This document shows positions 35,718 to 49,200 of a stretch of DNA of 64,000 bases, piece after piece (the first letter of the stretch is position 1; the number at the start of each line of letters is the position of its first letter). The stretch comes from Nageia nagi (lineage: Eukaryota > Pinophyta), in the NCBI GenBank assembly GCA_050084985.1, contig JBITNC010000001.1:159216001-159280000 (forward strand), given 5' to 3'. The position numbers were made by a program, and so were the translations under genes. The notes below the pieces were generated by a model that saw nothing but the letters and a program-made list of their open reading frames with translations, had not been told where the DNA came from and searched no databases.

Positions 35718-37384
35718 AGAACTAATGCTACTAAAATAATTTTTATAAATTTTGCTACAAAATAAGTTAAACTTCATAAAAATCAACCCTAAAAATGATT
35801 TCAATAACATCGAAAATTGTTAGCTTCATACAATAACTAATACACCAAAATTCATTCATTTTCCTTACTAATATATGAAAATCAAAACCTAAATCCCATT
35901 TTTTAAAATGGAAAAGCTTATTGAGTTACAATGGTAACAAATTATTCCTTATAGTAGAAGCTTAGAGTCTAAAGTTATATATATATGTACGAAAAATAAT
36001 GTTGATTTTTGGTTGTATATTGATTAGCACATTCTTCATATCAACAAAATCTTATTCTAATACTTAGAAAGTGAGAACCTTCTAAAGAAGATATTTATAT
36101 AAAAATGAATGGGTTAACTTAGTTTTTACTACATTCTAATATTTCTTATCCATTTATTCAATAAATGAATCATTGAATTCAAGTTGAATATGGTATATAA
36201 AATAGTACTTATTATATTCAACATCAAGGGAGATAGAGGACAAGGGTTCCTCCTCAATTACATTATGATATGGGTTGATTTTTGAAAGATAATGAGTGAT
36301 ATTTTTTATGACTTCATTTCAATATTACATCTTTTTATCGTTTAATTCATCTTTTAAAAAGTGCAAAAATAACTTTAGATGATTGTTACATTCATGTTAA
36401 GAGAGTTGGAAGAAAAGTGGATGTGAAAGCATTCACATTGAGGTTTCAAGGTCAAATCCCATCATCTACATGTTTGTTGATATTTAAAAATTTAATAGGT
36501 CCTACAAACCAATGAATTTAAAAAGGATGTTAAATATTTATTTACATTTGCATTATTATTATAATACACTATTGATTAAGTTATTAACAGTCATTATCTA
36601 ATTAATTACTACAAGAACAAATTTTCTCTAAAAATATATATAACTATCTTTGATATACCTCCTTATCTACTAAAAAAATAGAGAGATATCACTTCTATTT
36701 TAATTTTTAAATATACATACATATATTTATATTTATATTTATATTTGAAGTTGACTATATTTTTTAAAATAATAAAGTGGATTCATTTTTTTAATATTTA
36801 AATGGGACTGATAAACATTGACACAGAACGTAACAAGATCAAAACACAACCAATTCAACCAACACTTGAGACATTAATTTTTCTGACAATTAAATTTAAA
36901 TTTTATTATTAATTACATATCATTTTGATTTTTATTTATTTTTTCAACTTCTAATTAAATAATATCAAACTCTTCTTAAAATTATGATTTTGATATTACA
37001 TTTATTTACATCATATTTTTCAATTTTTTTTCCTCGTGATACAATATTAATCTATTATATGATATGATATTTTCTGAATTTTACTTTTCTATTGATGAAA
37101 TCCAATTACAGTCAAGGAATCCCATCCATGAAAGTATTATTCCTTAATACTTATATACCAACATTAACATGAAGCTCAGATTACTATTTTATAGATTATC
37201 AAGCCTAAATTACTTTTTTACAGATTCCAAGAAATATTATTTTACAAATCTAAACAAAACCATATCCATAAGTAAGAAAAGAAAGTTTATATTTCTAGCA
37301 AAAAGTTATCCGTTATCAATCAATATTAACGCTGAATCCAAATTCCTACTTTACAGATTTCAAGAAATAAAGCTGTAAGCAAAT
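35666..37384. other. AT-rich sequence with no recognised gene
   Basis: Contains a (TA)n run at about 35682-35711 and three spaced 'tttacagattycaagaaat' words at 37180-37370. The 69-residue plus-strand frame at 37169-37378 is built from these repeats and is not convincing as a gene. Confidence 0.5.
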
Positions 37385-39034
37385 CAAAATAGAAACATAT
37401 GATGAGTGGAAGGACGAAGTATTCAATTGTCCTTTTAAGGAATTCGTGGACGATTTTTCTTAGAACATGTGCACTTTAATTAAAAAATGAGTTTCCAATT
37501 GCAACTTGTATTTAAATTATTTCCAATACTTTTGTCAACTTGTGCAGCCATGAAATGTTTTAAAATTAAGATATACGTACTTTATGCATAGTCTACGAAC
37601 CTCCTCATGGAAGATTAGGTCGAGGGTAGAATTCCTATAGAGCATTTTAATAAGCGTAGATGTTGACTTTCTGGAATCGGTTGGCTTATGTGTTTATCAG
37701 GAAATGCATTCCAATCAGATGGTTTACCCTGTTCAATATCTTTTCTGATATGAATTGCACTGTCAGACAGTTTTTTTCTTGTATTTTTGTCCATTCAATC
37801 AAAACTGTTTTCTACGTCCAAACAATTACATTGGCAAGTTTAATCCATTTAAAATACATCGGAATAAGTTTTTTACATCCCACTAACCTTCATCTTCATT
37901 TTATTTATTTGACACTCTTGCCAAGTACTTGTCTTCTAAAGAGAAACAAATCTTGTTAAAAATAGAATCAAAAAATCGAAAGGAAAATAATCATCAATTT
38001 GTTATATTTCTATTTCTAAACTTTGAAGCTACTTAATTTGATTTTCTACATTAGAAATCCATGTAGAGTTCGGAAAGAAACAGGTGTTTGACTTTGTGGT
38101 ACTAGAAGGTGAAACTTTTGATCAATTTTTAACAGGAACAGTAACATCCTACTTCCATCAAAGTTATGCTGTATCTTATGGTTTTCAATCTTTGTTTGGT
38201 AACAAGAATACTTGTTTCGCTGGTTTTCCATTTCAATTCATATTATAGAAACCTTTCTTTAGGAGTGCAGATATATATAACTTGAGAGCTTATAAGAATC
38301 ATTCTAACCATTAGAATGTTTGTGAAACTATACTAATTCCCTGTACTTTTGTTTTTGAATTTCTATTGCATGTTCTGTTCATGGTTTGCATGTTTAGCCC
38401 TTCATTCTTGCATAGAGCCAGTAAATGCAGCAGGTAGATCTCTTACTTATCTTGAAAAAGAATATATTAAGAACTATAGCTACCTGTGCGGGTGAATAAA
38501 AATGTCCAACAATTCAGGCACTAGAATAGCTACACGTTTCGCATGCGTTGATTAACTTCACCAAAAAAAACGTTTATCTGATTTTGTGGGTCAGCTCTAG
38601 CGACAAGTTTATCTGATTAGTTTAACCGTTAAGAACAGAAATTCAATATTAAGGCGTCATAACACAGAAATATGTTCCCTGATCATTTGTAGAATGACTG
38701 ATTTTTAAGTAAGATGGATAAGCATATAATAAGAGCAAATGTGTAAGCGACCTACTATTCTTACCAATCTCCCTCCAGAATCTCTGAAAGGACCACATAC
38801 GTTTGTCCCATGCAATGGATTGAACATTCATGAGTTTGTGATCTGATGATAATGCTTTCAACCAATAGGAATTTAACATTGTAATACTTATCATGTGCAG
38901 TAAAATCGTAGGTTGTCAATAAGTTTTGACGTTGGCCCAACTGCTTTGAAAACATTCTTACAGTGTTTAAATACTTATTTAACTGACATACAAAAATGGT
39001 TGCATAAACAAGGGTATAATTTACTAGTTTAAAT
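37385..39034 (+). repeat. Paralogous segment, copy 2
   Basis: Matches 1-914 plus 2798-3595 with the 1.9-kb insertion of copy 1 missing, so it serves as the empty site. Its right end is cut by the gypsy-type element that starts at about 39045, so the kinase remnant seen after copy 1 is not found here. Confidence 0.85.
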
Positions 39035-39060
39035 TTTGAAATATTTAAGGCATTTACCAT
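38649..39060 (-). other. Overlapping open minus-strand frames in paralogous copy 2
   Basis: Two overlapping frames: 81 residues (38894-38649, including VQSIAWDKRMWSFQRFWREI) and 99 residues (39060-38761). The complement of 38755-38763 is a good splice donor (gtaagaata) right after WREIG, and copy 1 keeps that donor but carries stops in the frame. A former exon of an unrecognised host gene is possible. The 99-residue frame begins inside the adjacent retroelement edge and is probably spurious. Confidence 0.25.
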
Positions 39061-39348
39061 TTATTCTATATTTTTCGTGTTTCATTTACTTGTCTATATT
39101 TTAGAATATTTGTACATGAGTTGGTCATTTGAGTTATTTTGTCCTAATTTCAGTAAATTAAACACTTGCATGATTCATCCTAATTTTATGGGCAAATTGA
39201 TATTATATTTAAGTAATTTCGATGTTACATGTATGCTAGGACCTCATTTGGTAATTTTGGAAATTTGCTTAAGTTTGGAGTAATAAGGATAATTTGGGTT
39301 TTGCTATTTTGTAGTAAATCTTGCTTGCCCTAGTTTGGAATATTTTAG

Positions 39349-39360
39349 TGGCATCAAAGC
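39349..39360 (+). other. Primer-binding site of the gypsy-type element
   Basis: tggcatcaaagc directly after the 5' LTR, two mismatches from the tRNA-Met-type site tggtatcagagc. Confidence 0.7.
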
Positions 39361-40795
39361 TTGATCTTGTCAACCTATTGGAGAAATTGGAAATCCTAGA
39401 TTGAATTTTTGCATATCAAAGAAGTAGTTGGGGCATGATTGGCATTTAAGGAGGATCGTTAACCCTAAGGGTTGATCACTATAGTTTCACTATTAGATTT
39501 TGTAGTTTGAGGAAGTTCGTTAGGTCTAGAGGAGTTTGTCCAAGCTTAAGAGCCTTCTTGTAAGCCCTAGATCCATTCATAGCATCCATGAGGAGTGATG
39601 TCTAGCCCTGGAAGAGTTCATTTCATTTTTGAGACATATTTTACATCATCATTAAGGTTCGTTTGATATGAGAAGAAGTCATCCAAAAATTAAAGGTAAT
39701 ATATTTGCACTATTTCAGATTTTTGAGCAACAATTGGACAATATTTTATGAGTCAAATTCATAAGGTGAGATTGTCCAATTTGTAGACACATTTGGCATT
39801 GCTTTCAGCATACAGATCGTTGAGGATAGGTCATCTAATTTTTAGGAGGCTAATTATTTTCAATTTCATTGGTATCAAACTACATTTTCATTTCCGATGG
39901 TATCAATGGAAATTTTGGATTTGAGAATTTTGCATTCAAGTTGAAGGTTAGGAACCCTATCTACAATGTTTGGTACTTAGAGAGCTAGATGCACCACTTG
40001 GAAGAAAATTTTGGTATTTGGAAAGTTGCAAATCTCTCTTGAAGGAGGTCATCCAACCTAGGACACCCTTGAAAACATAATGAAGTGGTTCATAACAAGG
40101 CACTACACTTATTGCATATTTTTGAGAAGTTTCATCTAAAATTTGAAAATATTTCCAAGATCTAGTTTGAGACAAGTCGATCACCCTTGGAGAAGACTTA
40201 AAATTCTTATTTTTAGATCTTAGTTCAATTTCCATCATCATCACATCACAAGTCTTCTTGAGGAAGTAACTTTTGGAAGCTCTAATTTGCATCTTTAAGA
40301 TAACTACAAGCATTGAAAAGTAATTTGAACCCATTCTCAAAGATTTCCTAGGCCTAGGAGTCCATCGCCACATTTCTCCATGGTATAAAATGAAGAAGGA
40401 AGATGTTATGAGGAAGGAGAAATATGTGAAACAAAAGATTAAGGGAAAAAGAGCAAAGTGACACCATTGAAGTTAAATTTTATTTTTCAGGATTACTTAT
40501 CTTTCACAACATAATTTAAGAATGCAGTTAGCTTTCGAGAATACTTGGATATCATGGGAAAAGAAATAAGGAAATATCACTTGCAAATGGGTTTTGCAAG
40601 GAAAGACACATGAAAAGAGGAGAAAAGTATCTCAATGCATGGTGAGAAGGGAAATCAAACAACAAGAACATCAACTAGACCCACCCCTTCATCATGAAGA
40701 TTGGTCAAAATATATACACCCAAGAAAGATGCATAAAACATAAGGAGTAAGAGGAGAATGGAGGTTGCATGAAATGAACTTAGGAAAAAGAAGCT
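39361..40795 (+). other. Leader and decayed gag region
   Basis: No frame matching gag could be followed with confidence. The 138-residue minus-strand frame at 39957-40373 runs against the element and is probably a shadow. Confidence 0.45.
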
Positions 40796-41340
40796 TTGTT
40801 TAGTTGCAAGGATCCTTGGGACTCAAGCCATTGTTGTGAAGGGAAAGAACAAACTTGCCACATTGGAAGGATTACCAATTTAGAGTTGTATGAGGTAATA
40901 AGGAGGCAACAAATCACATCTTTGGGAGAATCCACTTATCAAACCCTCCAAATACAAGGAAACGATATTGGAGAAGATATTCTTGTAATTGTGGATAATG
41001 AGGCAACTCATAATTTTATCAATGAGTGATTTGTAGTATGGAAGAATATCCCAACCATAGGGTTTGAAGGTTTTAGGGTCACCAATGTGAATGGAAAACT
41101 TATATGGTGCAAGAACATGGTCAATAAGTTCATGGTAAGAATGGGAATTTACACATGGGAAGATGAATTTTATGTCTTCTCCTTAGGAAAATCAAATACA
41201 ATGGTATTTGGAGTACAATGAATGAATTCTTTGGAAGATTTCCATTTCAACTATCAAATTCAAAGTTGAATTTTAAGATCAATGAGTATAGAGTCATCTT
41301 AAAAGGAGTCAAGAACCACCACCAACAAGAAACATTGTAC
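40796..41340 (+). pseudogene. Ty3/gypsy aspartic protease remnant
   Basis: A 77-residue frame ends in ILVIVDNEATHNFINE, the retropepsin core in which DSGATHNFI reads DNEATHNFI. The same frame continues past a stop at about 41027 with NIPTIGFEGFRVTNVNGKLI, WEDEFYVFSLG, MVFGVQ and FHFNYQIQKLNFKINEYRVI, the usual run between protease and RT in gypsy polyproteins. It stops before any RT motif. It would process the polyprotein; the mutated active-site triad and the stop make it inactive. Confidence 0.78.
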
Positions 41341-42010
41341 TAATTAGGAAGGAATCACAACAAGGATCTAAATGATCTAGCCATTGAAGGAAAAGAGCAT
41401 GATTTCATAAATAATAAAAGGGAGGCTAATTCAAGTTTCTCTTTCAAACTCTTTTACTTTGATTTGTTAATTATCTTTGCTGGTCTTATCATACGTTTTC
41501 ATGGCACAACCATGGAAGAGATCAACAAAGGAAGTTTATACGTTGGACAAACATTATGCATTGTTGTACACATAAGATCATATATTAACTGCATAAAATC
41601 ATACCTATTTTCACTTAGGTTTTGGATCATTGGATATTTGGGATAACTTGGATAATTTTAAACCCTCACAGTAGAATCAGAATCCTTTATGCATTAACAT
41701 TATGGAATAAGATACCCTTCTTGGATAACAACCCTTGAAGATCCCTACAAGTATGGAGTATTAGGTGTGAAACTTTCTAACTCAAATGAGTTAGTATATT
41801 TTGTATATACCCCAAGGAAAATGGTAAAGATGGTACTTCACACATCAGTATGCAAGAATCTTGAACATTTGAAGATAATGACCAACCATAATTCTGAAGA
41901 AAGAAGAATCAAAGATTTCCTTTTTGTAAACACTTGAAGATGAAGATGAATATGAAAAGGATCAAGATTTGGCTTCTACACATGTACTTTTGAATTTCTT
42001 AGGGACAACC
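41341..42010 (+). other. Collapsed pol region
   Basis: Only 670 bp separate the protease block from the PPT, where an intact gypsy element has about 3 kb of RT, RNase H and integrase. No motif of these was found. Confidence 0.6.
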
Positions 42011-42029
42011 AATTTAGGAGGGATGGATT
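42011..42029 (+). other. Polypurine tract
   Basis: aatttaggagggatggatt directly before the TGTAATATTCC start of the 3' LTR, the usual form in plant gypsy elements. Confidence 0.8.
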
Positions 42030-43188
42030 TGTAATATTCCAAAATTAAGTTGTTCCATTTTTTAGGCCATTTTTGAAATGAGACACTCCTCTTCATTGTG
42101 AATTTTAGTAATTATATTGATTTTGATATAGGTGTAATAGTCTAGTGTTAATGGGATACAGTAAAATATAAATTAGACCCTATGATGTTGAGCACCTCAC
42201 TCTTGGATGCAAAAATGCATTAAATGAGTATCCCAAGATGGATGTACCTCTTATAGGGTTGTTAAAGTAATTTTTAATTAATTTAGGATTCTTCATATTT
42301 TTATTTGGATGTGGGCTATATTTGTAACTTGAGGATCGAATTTGACCCCTCAAGGGTGTACGCCCAACTAGGAAGGTTAATTGTAATTTTTAAGAGTGAT
42401 TTTTTATCTTTGGGTTGGGTCAACCAACCAAAAGATAAAACATGAATTCTCCTAACTCACTATCAAAGGATGAGGGTGCATTATTTAGAGGATGTCTATC
42501 ATCTATATTTTATCAAACAACCCCCCATTAATGAGCGCACAATAGGAGTAATTATTTTCTTTTCCTCTTGAGGACTAAGACCTTTGAGAGAGTCACTATC
42601 TTATAAATGCAACCCGTTAAGGTGGAAATAGGCCTTGGTGTCTTCTACATTAGAAAATAAGCCTTGAAATCTCTAAAGCAATTTGAGTAAAGGTTTACCT
42701 AGTTCATTTAGCTTTGAAGGTGGAGAAAGGATCCTAGAATCCCATGTTTTCCCTAGGAGTGGGACATCAAAATTAAGGATATGGTTTTGGTAGTTTCAAA
42801 GACTTCAGAGTGGTGTTCATATCTCCTTGGTGATACATCAACCTTTTAGAGTTATTTTTAACTCCTTAAGAATTCAATCTTAGTATATTGTATTTATAAT
42901 TTGAGGTATTTACCATTTATTTTTTGTGTCTCATTTACTCACCTCAATTTTGGAATATTTGTGTGTTAGTTGGTCACTTGAGTTCTTTTACTCTAATTTT
43001 AGTATATTAAACACTTGCATGGTTCGTCCTAATTTTTATGAGCAAATTGGTATTTATTATAGTTAATTTCTATTTTTGCATAAGTTAGGGCATCATTTGG
43101 TACTTTTGCTTAAGATTGGAGCAATAAGGATAATCTGGATTTTGCTATATTGTCATAAATATTTTTTACCCTAGTTTGGAATATTTCA
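42030..43188 (+). repeat. 3' LTR of the gypsy-type element
   Basis: 1159 bp, from tgtaatattcc to gaatatttca. The last 300 bp match 39045-39347. Confidence 0.75.
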
Positions 43189-43251
43189 CCAGCTATGAAA
43201 TAGAGAGTTATTTTTCATACTTAGCCAAATAATAAAGCTCTATCTTCAACA

Positions 43252-45029
43252 ATCTCCCACTTGGAGATTGATTCATTGCAACATACTACAACCTTGAGCT
43301 GAATATTATCATCATGATCTTTATTATTTAAGACCAACTAAAATTGAGCAAAAATTCAATTTCTCCTTGGTTACAACCTAGGTCAACATATCCTTGGTCA
43401 TTGCTTACCAATGTCGTCCACCTAGATTGTTCATGAACTTGTTCAAAATTCCCATTGCATGGGATATACCTTTATTTATTGCAAATCCTTTCATGATAAG
43501 TCTATCCTTATACTATTATTTTCCTCCCACTTCCTCCTTCACCTTGTGTACCCAGTTGTTATGGACTACTTTAATTTCTTGCCTATATGTAACTTAACTA
43601 AATTCTAAGTTTGGTTTTGCATTAAGGAATCCATCTACTTATCCATGCCAAGCTCCCACTTCTTCTTAGTTTCCATATGCATATCTTCTTAAAAATATTT
43701 TGGCTCACTAACATTAGTATATAACACATAATAAAGTATATGGAATATTTGTCAGATGGTCTTTTTACCCTTGATGATCTTCTAATATCACTTGGTGGAG
43801 TTTCTGGTTTTTAATGTTGAAGATTATCTTACACTTTTGGTAAATTATTCTCATTTATTTCATCTAGTACAACATACTTTGAATCATCCTTCTTTACCTT
43901 TAACCCATCCTTATACAAACCTTTTCATTGAACACCACATCCCTACTAGTTTGATGATTTTTTGATTATCATAATCCCATAACTTATAGCCTAAACCATC
44001 CACTCCATATACAATGGAATAACACTTCTTGAATTTAGAATCAAGCTTTTTCCTATTTTCCTTATCAACATGTACAAAATCTTCACAACCAAAAACTCTA
44101 AAGAAAAGAGTAATTTATAGTTTTACTTATCTAAACCTCTTTCAAAATACCACCATCCAAAGCACTAGATGGTCATTTGTTAATCAAACATACAATAGTA
44201 TCTACAATATTAGCCCACAACTATAAGGGAAAACTTGCATGCAACCTCATGCACTTTTTATGCTCCATAATAGTCTTTTTCATCCTCTCTAAAACCCCAT
44301 TTTCTTGAGGTATCTTTAGAACCACTTTTATACTTTAGATTCCATTGAGTGAATAATGGTTTTCAAATTCCTTGCTGCAATAATCTCCTTCATTATTTGA
44401 CATGGATACTTTAAATTATTACATGTATCATTCTCAACCAAGGCATTTCTCTTCTTCAAGATTTCAAATACATTAGATTTCTTCTTTATGCAATAAACTC
44501 AAGTCTTCCTAGTTCCACCATTTAGGATAAGATCATCCACCAAGAGAAGTTACTTGAGTTTGGATCCAAACATTCATATACACAATATCTAATATACCCT
44601 TATTCTTCTCCTTCTCAACCTTGATAAATCTCACTCTCTTTTTCTTTCCATAGACATAATATTTAAAAAACCTTAAGCCAACTAGTTTCAAGTTTGGTAA
44701 TAATTTTCTTGAGTGGAGAATTTACATACCTTTCTTACTCATTTACCAAAACATGTGATGCTACATAATTGCATACTCATATGTAGAAGCTAAGTTCATA
44801 GTGTAGTTAGATGTGTTAGTAAGAAAATATAGTGTACCAACTATGTTACCTCTTACTACAACTATGGAACCCTTAGTAACCTTCCATGTATGATTACAAA
44901 ACACAACTATGTAACCCTCACCATCAAGATTTCTTATTGAAATGAGGTTTCTCTTCAAATCACGTAAGTACCTTCCTTCTTTAAGCACCCACTGATTCAC
45001 ATTATGAAATTTAATCATGATCTTATCCA
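43252..45029 (-). pseudogene. Copia pol, family B copy 2
   Basis: Minus-strand motifs: LKRNLISIRNLDGEGYIVVF (45096-44761 frame, running into the inserted LTR), then an integrase region that keeps the core missing in copy 1 (SMSNNEGDY, about 44400), then IPQENGVLERMKKTIMEH and LINK, ending with the RNase H tail before the PPT (43252-43265). RT is missing as in copy 1, so the shared deletion probably predates the split of the two copies, or the family is non-autonomous. Stops and frameshifts are common. Confidence 0.8.
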
Positions 45030-45530
45030 TGAGAGAATTGAACTTTAACATAAATAATTCTAAACTCCCAAGATCACATGTAAGTTCACAAATCACATCT
45101 AATAAACTCTAAGAAGATGATCTCACTACATAACACAAGTTGTAAGTGGTTCCTCCAACTGGGAGTACATCCACTAACTAGATCTCACTTCATTGACCAA
45201 TATGAACTCTTATAATCCTCCTAAAATTTTCTTCTAAACACTATCCTATAGCATAACTTTACTCCACAAATTAGTGTGTAATCACAAAGAGAGAGCCTTC
45301 TATTTATAGGCCAAAATCCCTCTTTGGATCACTCTTTTATCCAATGTACAAAAACATGATATGCACATCCTTTTACCCAAGGGGCATGCTCATGACATGG
45401 AGTGTAGGATAAGTTACATTATCATATTCACTTAAATACTTAAGGTATCAAATGCTACCCTTAAGTATTAGTGAACTTACATAGAATATTATTATAAAAC
45501 CTTTACAATAATGCATTATACATTCCAACA
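45030..45530 (-). repeat. Family A copy 2, 3' LTR
   Basis: 501 bp, plus strand tgagagaattg ... cattccaaca. By hand count it differs from the 5' LTR at about 21 positions (about 4%) with no indel. A TATA box (ctataaatag on the minus strand) lies near 45300. The PPT (ctccccctta on the plus strand) adjoins at 45531. Confidence 0.93.
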
Positions 45531-46249
45531 CTCCCCCTTAACGTAATATTGGGATAGAGAAGAAAGAGAGTTCTCCAAATAGATACAACGGAGATGAGAT
45601 CTTTTTACATATTTGTCAAGTAAGAAAGATCTAATTTGAGACTCACTACTTTGCCAAATACAATCATTAACCACAACTGATTTCAATGTACATTAAGTAG
45701 TCATTCAACTAGAATTCATGAAGAGTCTCCAAGAGCCTGCATACCTAAGGTAAGTAACCTACAATCTCAAAGGAACCTACAAGTCACAAGTAGATCAAAT
45801 AACAAGATTAGTCAAATGCAACATATTCATATCAACAAGGATATATGAATCACATAAATGCCATCATGAACTGATCAATGGTGCACTATAAGTCATCACA
45901 AAGATGCCATGCCAAAAACTCATAGTCACCTACTGTATATAAAACATGTGTTGATTATCATTACAAAATAGAGCATGCACATACAAATTCTTCACATATG
46001 GATAACTGAACAGTGCCAAAAGACACATAAGAGTTCTTCACACATGGATAATTGAATAGTTTTAAATAGGCCAATATTTTTATTTTTTTTAAAATTTTTT
46101 ACAAGAAGTTCCTCATGCAGAGTGAACTTACCATGAAGGTGTGCAACAAAATCAATACTATATAGCACAAAATCCTCCTAGGGGTGAAGTTCTCATCACA
46201 AACATGAATTAAACATAAGAATTACAACTTCACTCCCCCTTAAGGGCAA

Positions 46250-49200
46250 CTTCACCAACCTAATAGCATCCCTAATCTTACAAAACTAAGCTTCTAGGAG
46301 GGGCTTCATGAACAAATCAATGGAGTTTAAGATGGATGGTAAATACTATAGGCATATGATGCCATTAAGAACCTTCTCCCTAATAAAATGGGTATGGAAT
46401 TTCACATGTTTTGTTCTATAATGGAACATAGGATTCTTAATTAAATAAATAGCTAAATTATTATGTGAAGAAATCAAAGATGAGCCACCTTTCTCACATC
46501 TAATTTCTTTCAAAAGATACCTTAGCCAAATGGCTTCTTAGGTTACAACAAACATGGCATAGTATTTAGCTTCTATGGTGGAAAGAGAAATAGTAGTTTG
46601 ATTCTTGGAAGCCCAAGAGATAGAACCTAAACCAATGCTAAACACATACAAAGAGGTTGATTTCCTATCATCTCTATCTCCCCCATAGTCAAAATTTGAG
46701 AATCCAAAGAGAAAAAAGGAGGGTAACTTAGAATACTTGCAAATAAGATCCTTAGTCCCTGCAACATACCTCAAGATTTGATTAATAGAATTAATATGCT
46801 CAACATATGATTTTTGCATGAATCATGCCATTAGATTCATTGCAAAGACAATATCTAGCTTAGATATAGTCAAATATAAAAGACTATCAATTAATTGCCT
46901 GTAAGTTGTAGCATCAGTTAAATCAAAGTTGGAGCTCAAAAAAATAATGATTCTAGGAGAGATTGGAATCATAGCATATCTACATTATTCCATTCCAAAC
47001 TTCTACAAGATGTATAATATATACTTAGATTGATTGAAATAAGTACAATCTTTGTATTGATACACTTGCATTCCAAGATAGTAGTGCAAGAGACCAAGAT
47101 CAATCATTTCAAACATTGCCTTAAGTTTGGATATGCACTCTTGAATGATTTTATCATTGTTTCCAATTATCAGAAGATCATATACATAAAGGAGAATCAA
47201 GATCATGTGTTTTTCTTGAGTGCGCACATATAGATCAGAGTCAAAAAAACACTTGGAGAATCCAATGTTTGCAAAGTACCATAAAATCTTTTTGTACTAG
47301 GCTTGAGTTGGAGATTTTTGTTCCTAAGGTGATTTGTTTAGATCAATATATAACCAATTAGGTGCAAATGAAGAGTCCTATAGATCATCAACATCTTCAT
47401 TAGAAGTAGATTCTTCATGAAATTCATTGAACTTTACATCCCTTGAAACAAAAATAACTTTGTAGGATGGAGAGTAGAGCCTGTAGCCTCTATGCTGACT
47501 GTCATAACACAATAATATGTACTTTTTAGATTTTTATCTAAATTTTTTCTTTTCTCAAATATAATGAAGTAGAATGATTCACAACCAAACACCCTAAGGT
47601 GAGAAATGTTAGGTTTACTTCCTGACAATGCTTCAAAAAAAGTTTTACCCTAAATAGCTTTTGTGGGATACCTATTCAAGGTGGAAATAGAAGTTCTCAT
47701 AGATTCAGCTCACAAGAAATTATAAAGATTACCCAACATGCATCTAGCTATTTCCATAATTATTCTATTTTTCCTTTCGAAAATACCATTCTATTGAAGA
47801 GTGTAAGGAATCATAAATTGCCTTTTGATTTCATACTTAGCACAATAGTCATTGAACTCATTGCTATTATATTCTCCCCTATTATCTAATCTCAACATCT
47901 TTATTTTAAGGTTAGTTTGATTCTTAATAAAGGCCTTAAAACCCTTAGAACTCTCAAAGGTTTGATCCTTATTCTCAAGTAGATACCCAAAGGTCATCCT
48001 ACTAAAGTCATCAATAAAGGTCAAGACGTAATATGCTCCTCCAAGTGACTTAGTTTGAAATGGACCCATCAAATCTTAATGCACAAGTTGAAGAGGTTGA
48101 TATGCTCTTGTTGCCTTATCTTTTTCAAAGTTTTGTGTATGCATCTTACCAAGAATGCACTTCTCACATAGACCAACTAAAAGAGAAATTGAAGGCAAAC
48201 CTTTCATAAGTTCTTGGTATTTTATGACTTGAATACTCTTATGGTTAAGGTGGCCTAAATGTTGGTACCAAAGATTGCCTCTAGAACACACACTTGTAGT
48301 AAAACATATCTTTGATGGAACTTGATCCATAATGTAGAGATCATCTTTCATTGATCCTTAAACCAACGTGGTAAGTCCTTTCTTAATACACTAGGATTGA
48401 GAATCAAACTCAAAAGAGTACCCTTTTCTAGCAACTTGGATCATGAAGAGAAGGTTCATCCTTAATTCAAAAACATAGAGAATATTTTTAAGAATCTTCT
48501 TGTAAATCAACACACTCCCAATTCTTTGGACTTCAAGGGTAGAGTTATCACCTATCACAACTGCATCTTTTCTATACTTGTAAAAGTTCCCAAACTTTTC
48601 CTTTTCAAAGTATAGATGATTAGTGCAACCAAAAGCAACAATCCAATCAGATAAAAAAATGTGATACATGGAGTAGAGCATCATAGAAAAACTAGCTTGA
48701 ATATTCTTATTTCCTTTTAATTTATTTACATTTTTATTACCTTTATTCTTTTCCTCTCTTTTCTTTTTGTAGCAATCAACTTCTTTGTGACCATGGATAC
48801 CACAATAGTTACAATTATGATCAAATTTTTCCTTAAGATATGGATTGTTTGCTTTTTCTTTTCCATCTCTTTGCTTGAAGTGGTTGTTGTTGCCATTTTT
48901 GTTGCTACTATTGTTGTTGTTCTTATTATTGCCATTATTCCTACTACTATAGCCATTAGCTCTTTTCTCAAACCTATTGGAGGAAGAAGGATAAGACTTC
49001 TTTTGATGGTTGAACTTCTTCTTGAAAGGAGTTTTGGTTGCTTCAAGAGCAACACTATTATCATTAGGAGAAGAAATCAACATCTTTTTATTAAATATTT
49101 TCTCATGCTTCAAAAGGAGTCTAAAAAGGTTCTTAAGGGAGAAGATTTCTTCTTCATCATCAAGCCTTATTTCCATAACTATCATAAAGTTTCTAAACTT

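Larger units (their letters stand above)
39045..43188 (+). mobile_element. Internally deleted gypsy-type element
   Basis: A 5' LTR remnant (39045-39347) matches the last 300 bp of the 3' LTR (42030-43188, TG...CA). PBS, leader, a gag-protease remnant and PPT lie between, in plus orientation. RT, RNase H and integrase are absent. The front of the 5' LTR is missing, so no target duplication can be seen. It sits between paralogous copy 2 and the truncated 3' LTR of a family B copia. Confidence 0.78.

Noticed and set aside
37169-37378. 69-residue plus-strand frame as a gene
   Set aside because: Built from three copies of a short 'tttacagattccaagaaat' word; no motif or homologue recognised.
39957-40373. 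138-residue minus-strand frame as a gene
   Set aside because: It runs against the gypsy-type element that contains it, shows no motif, and lies in its leader/gag region.
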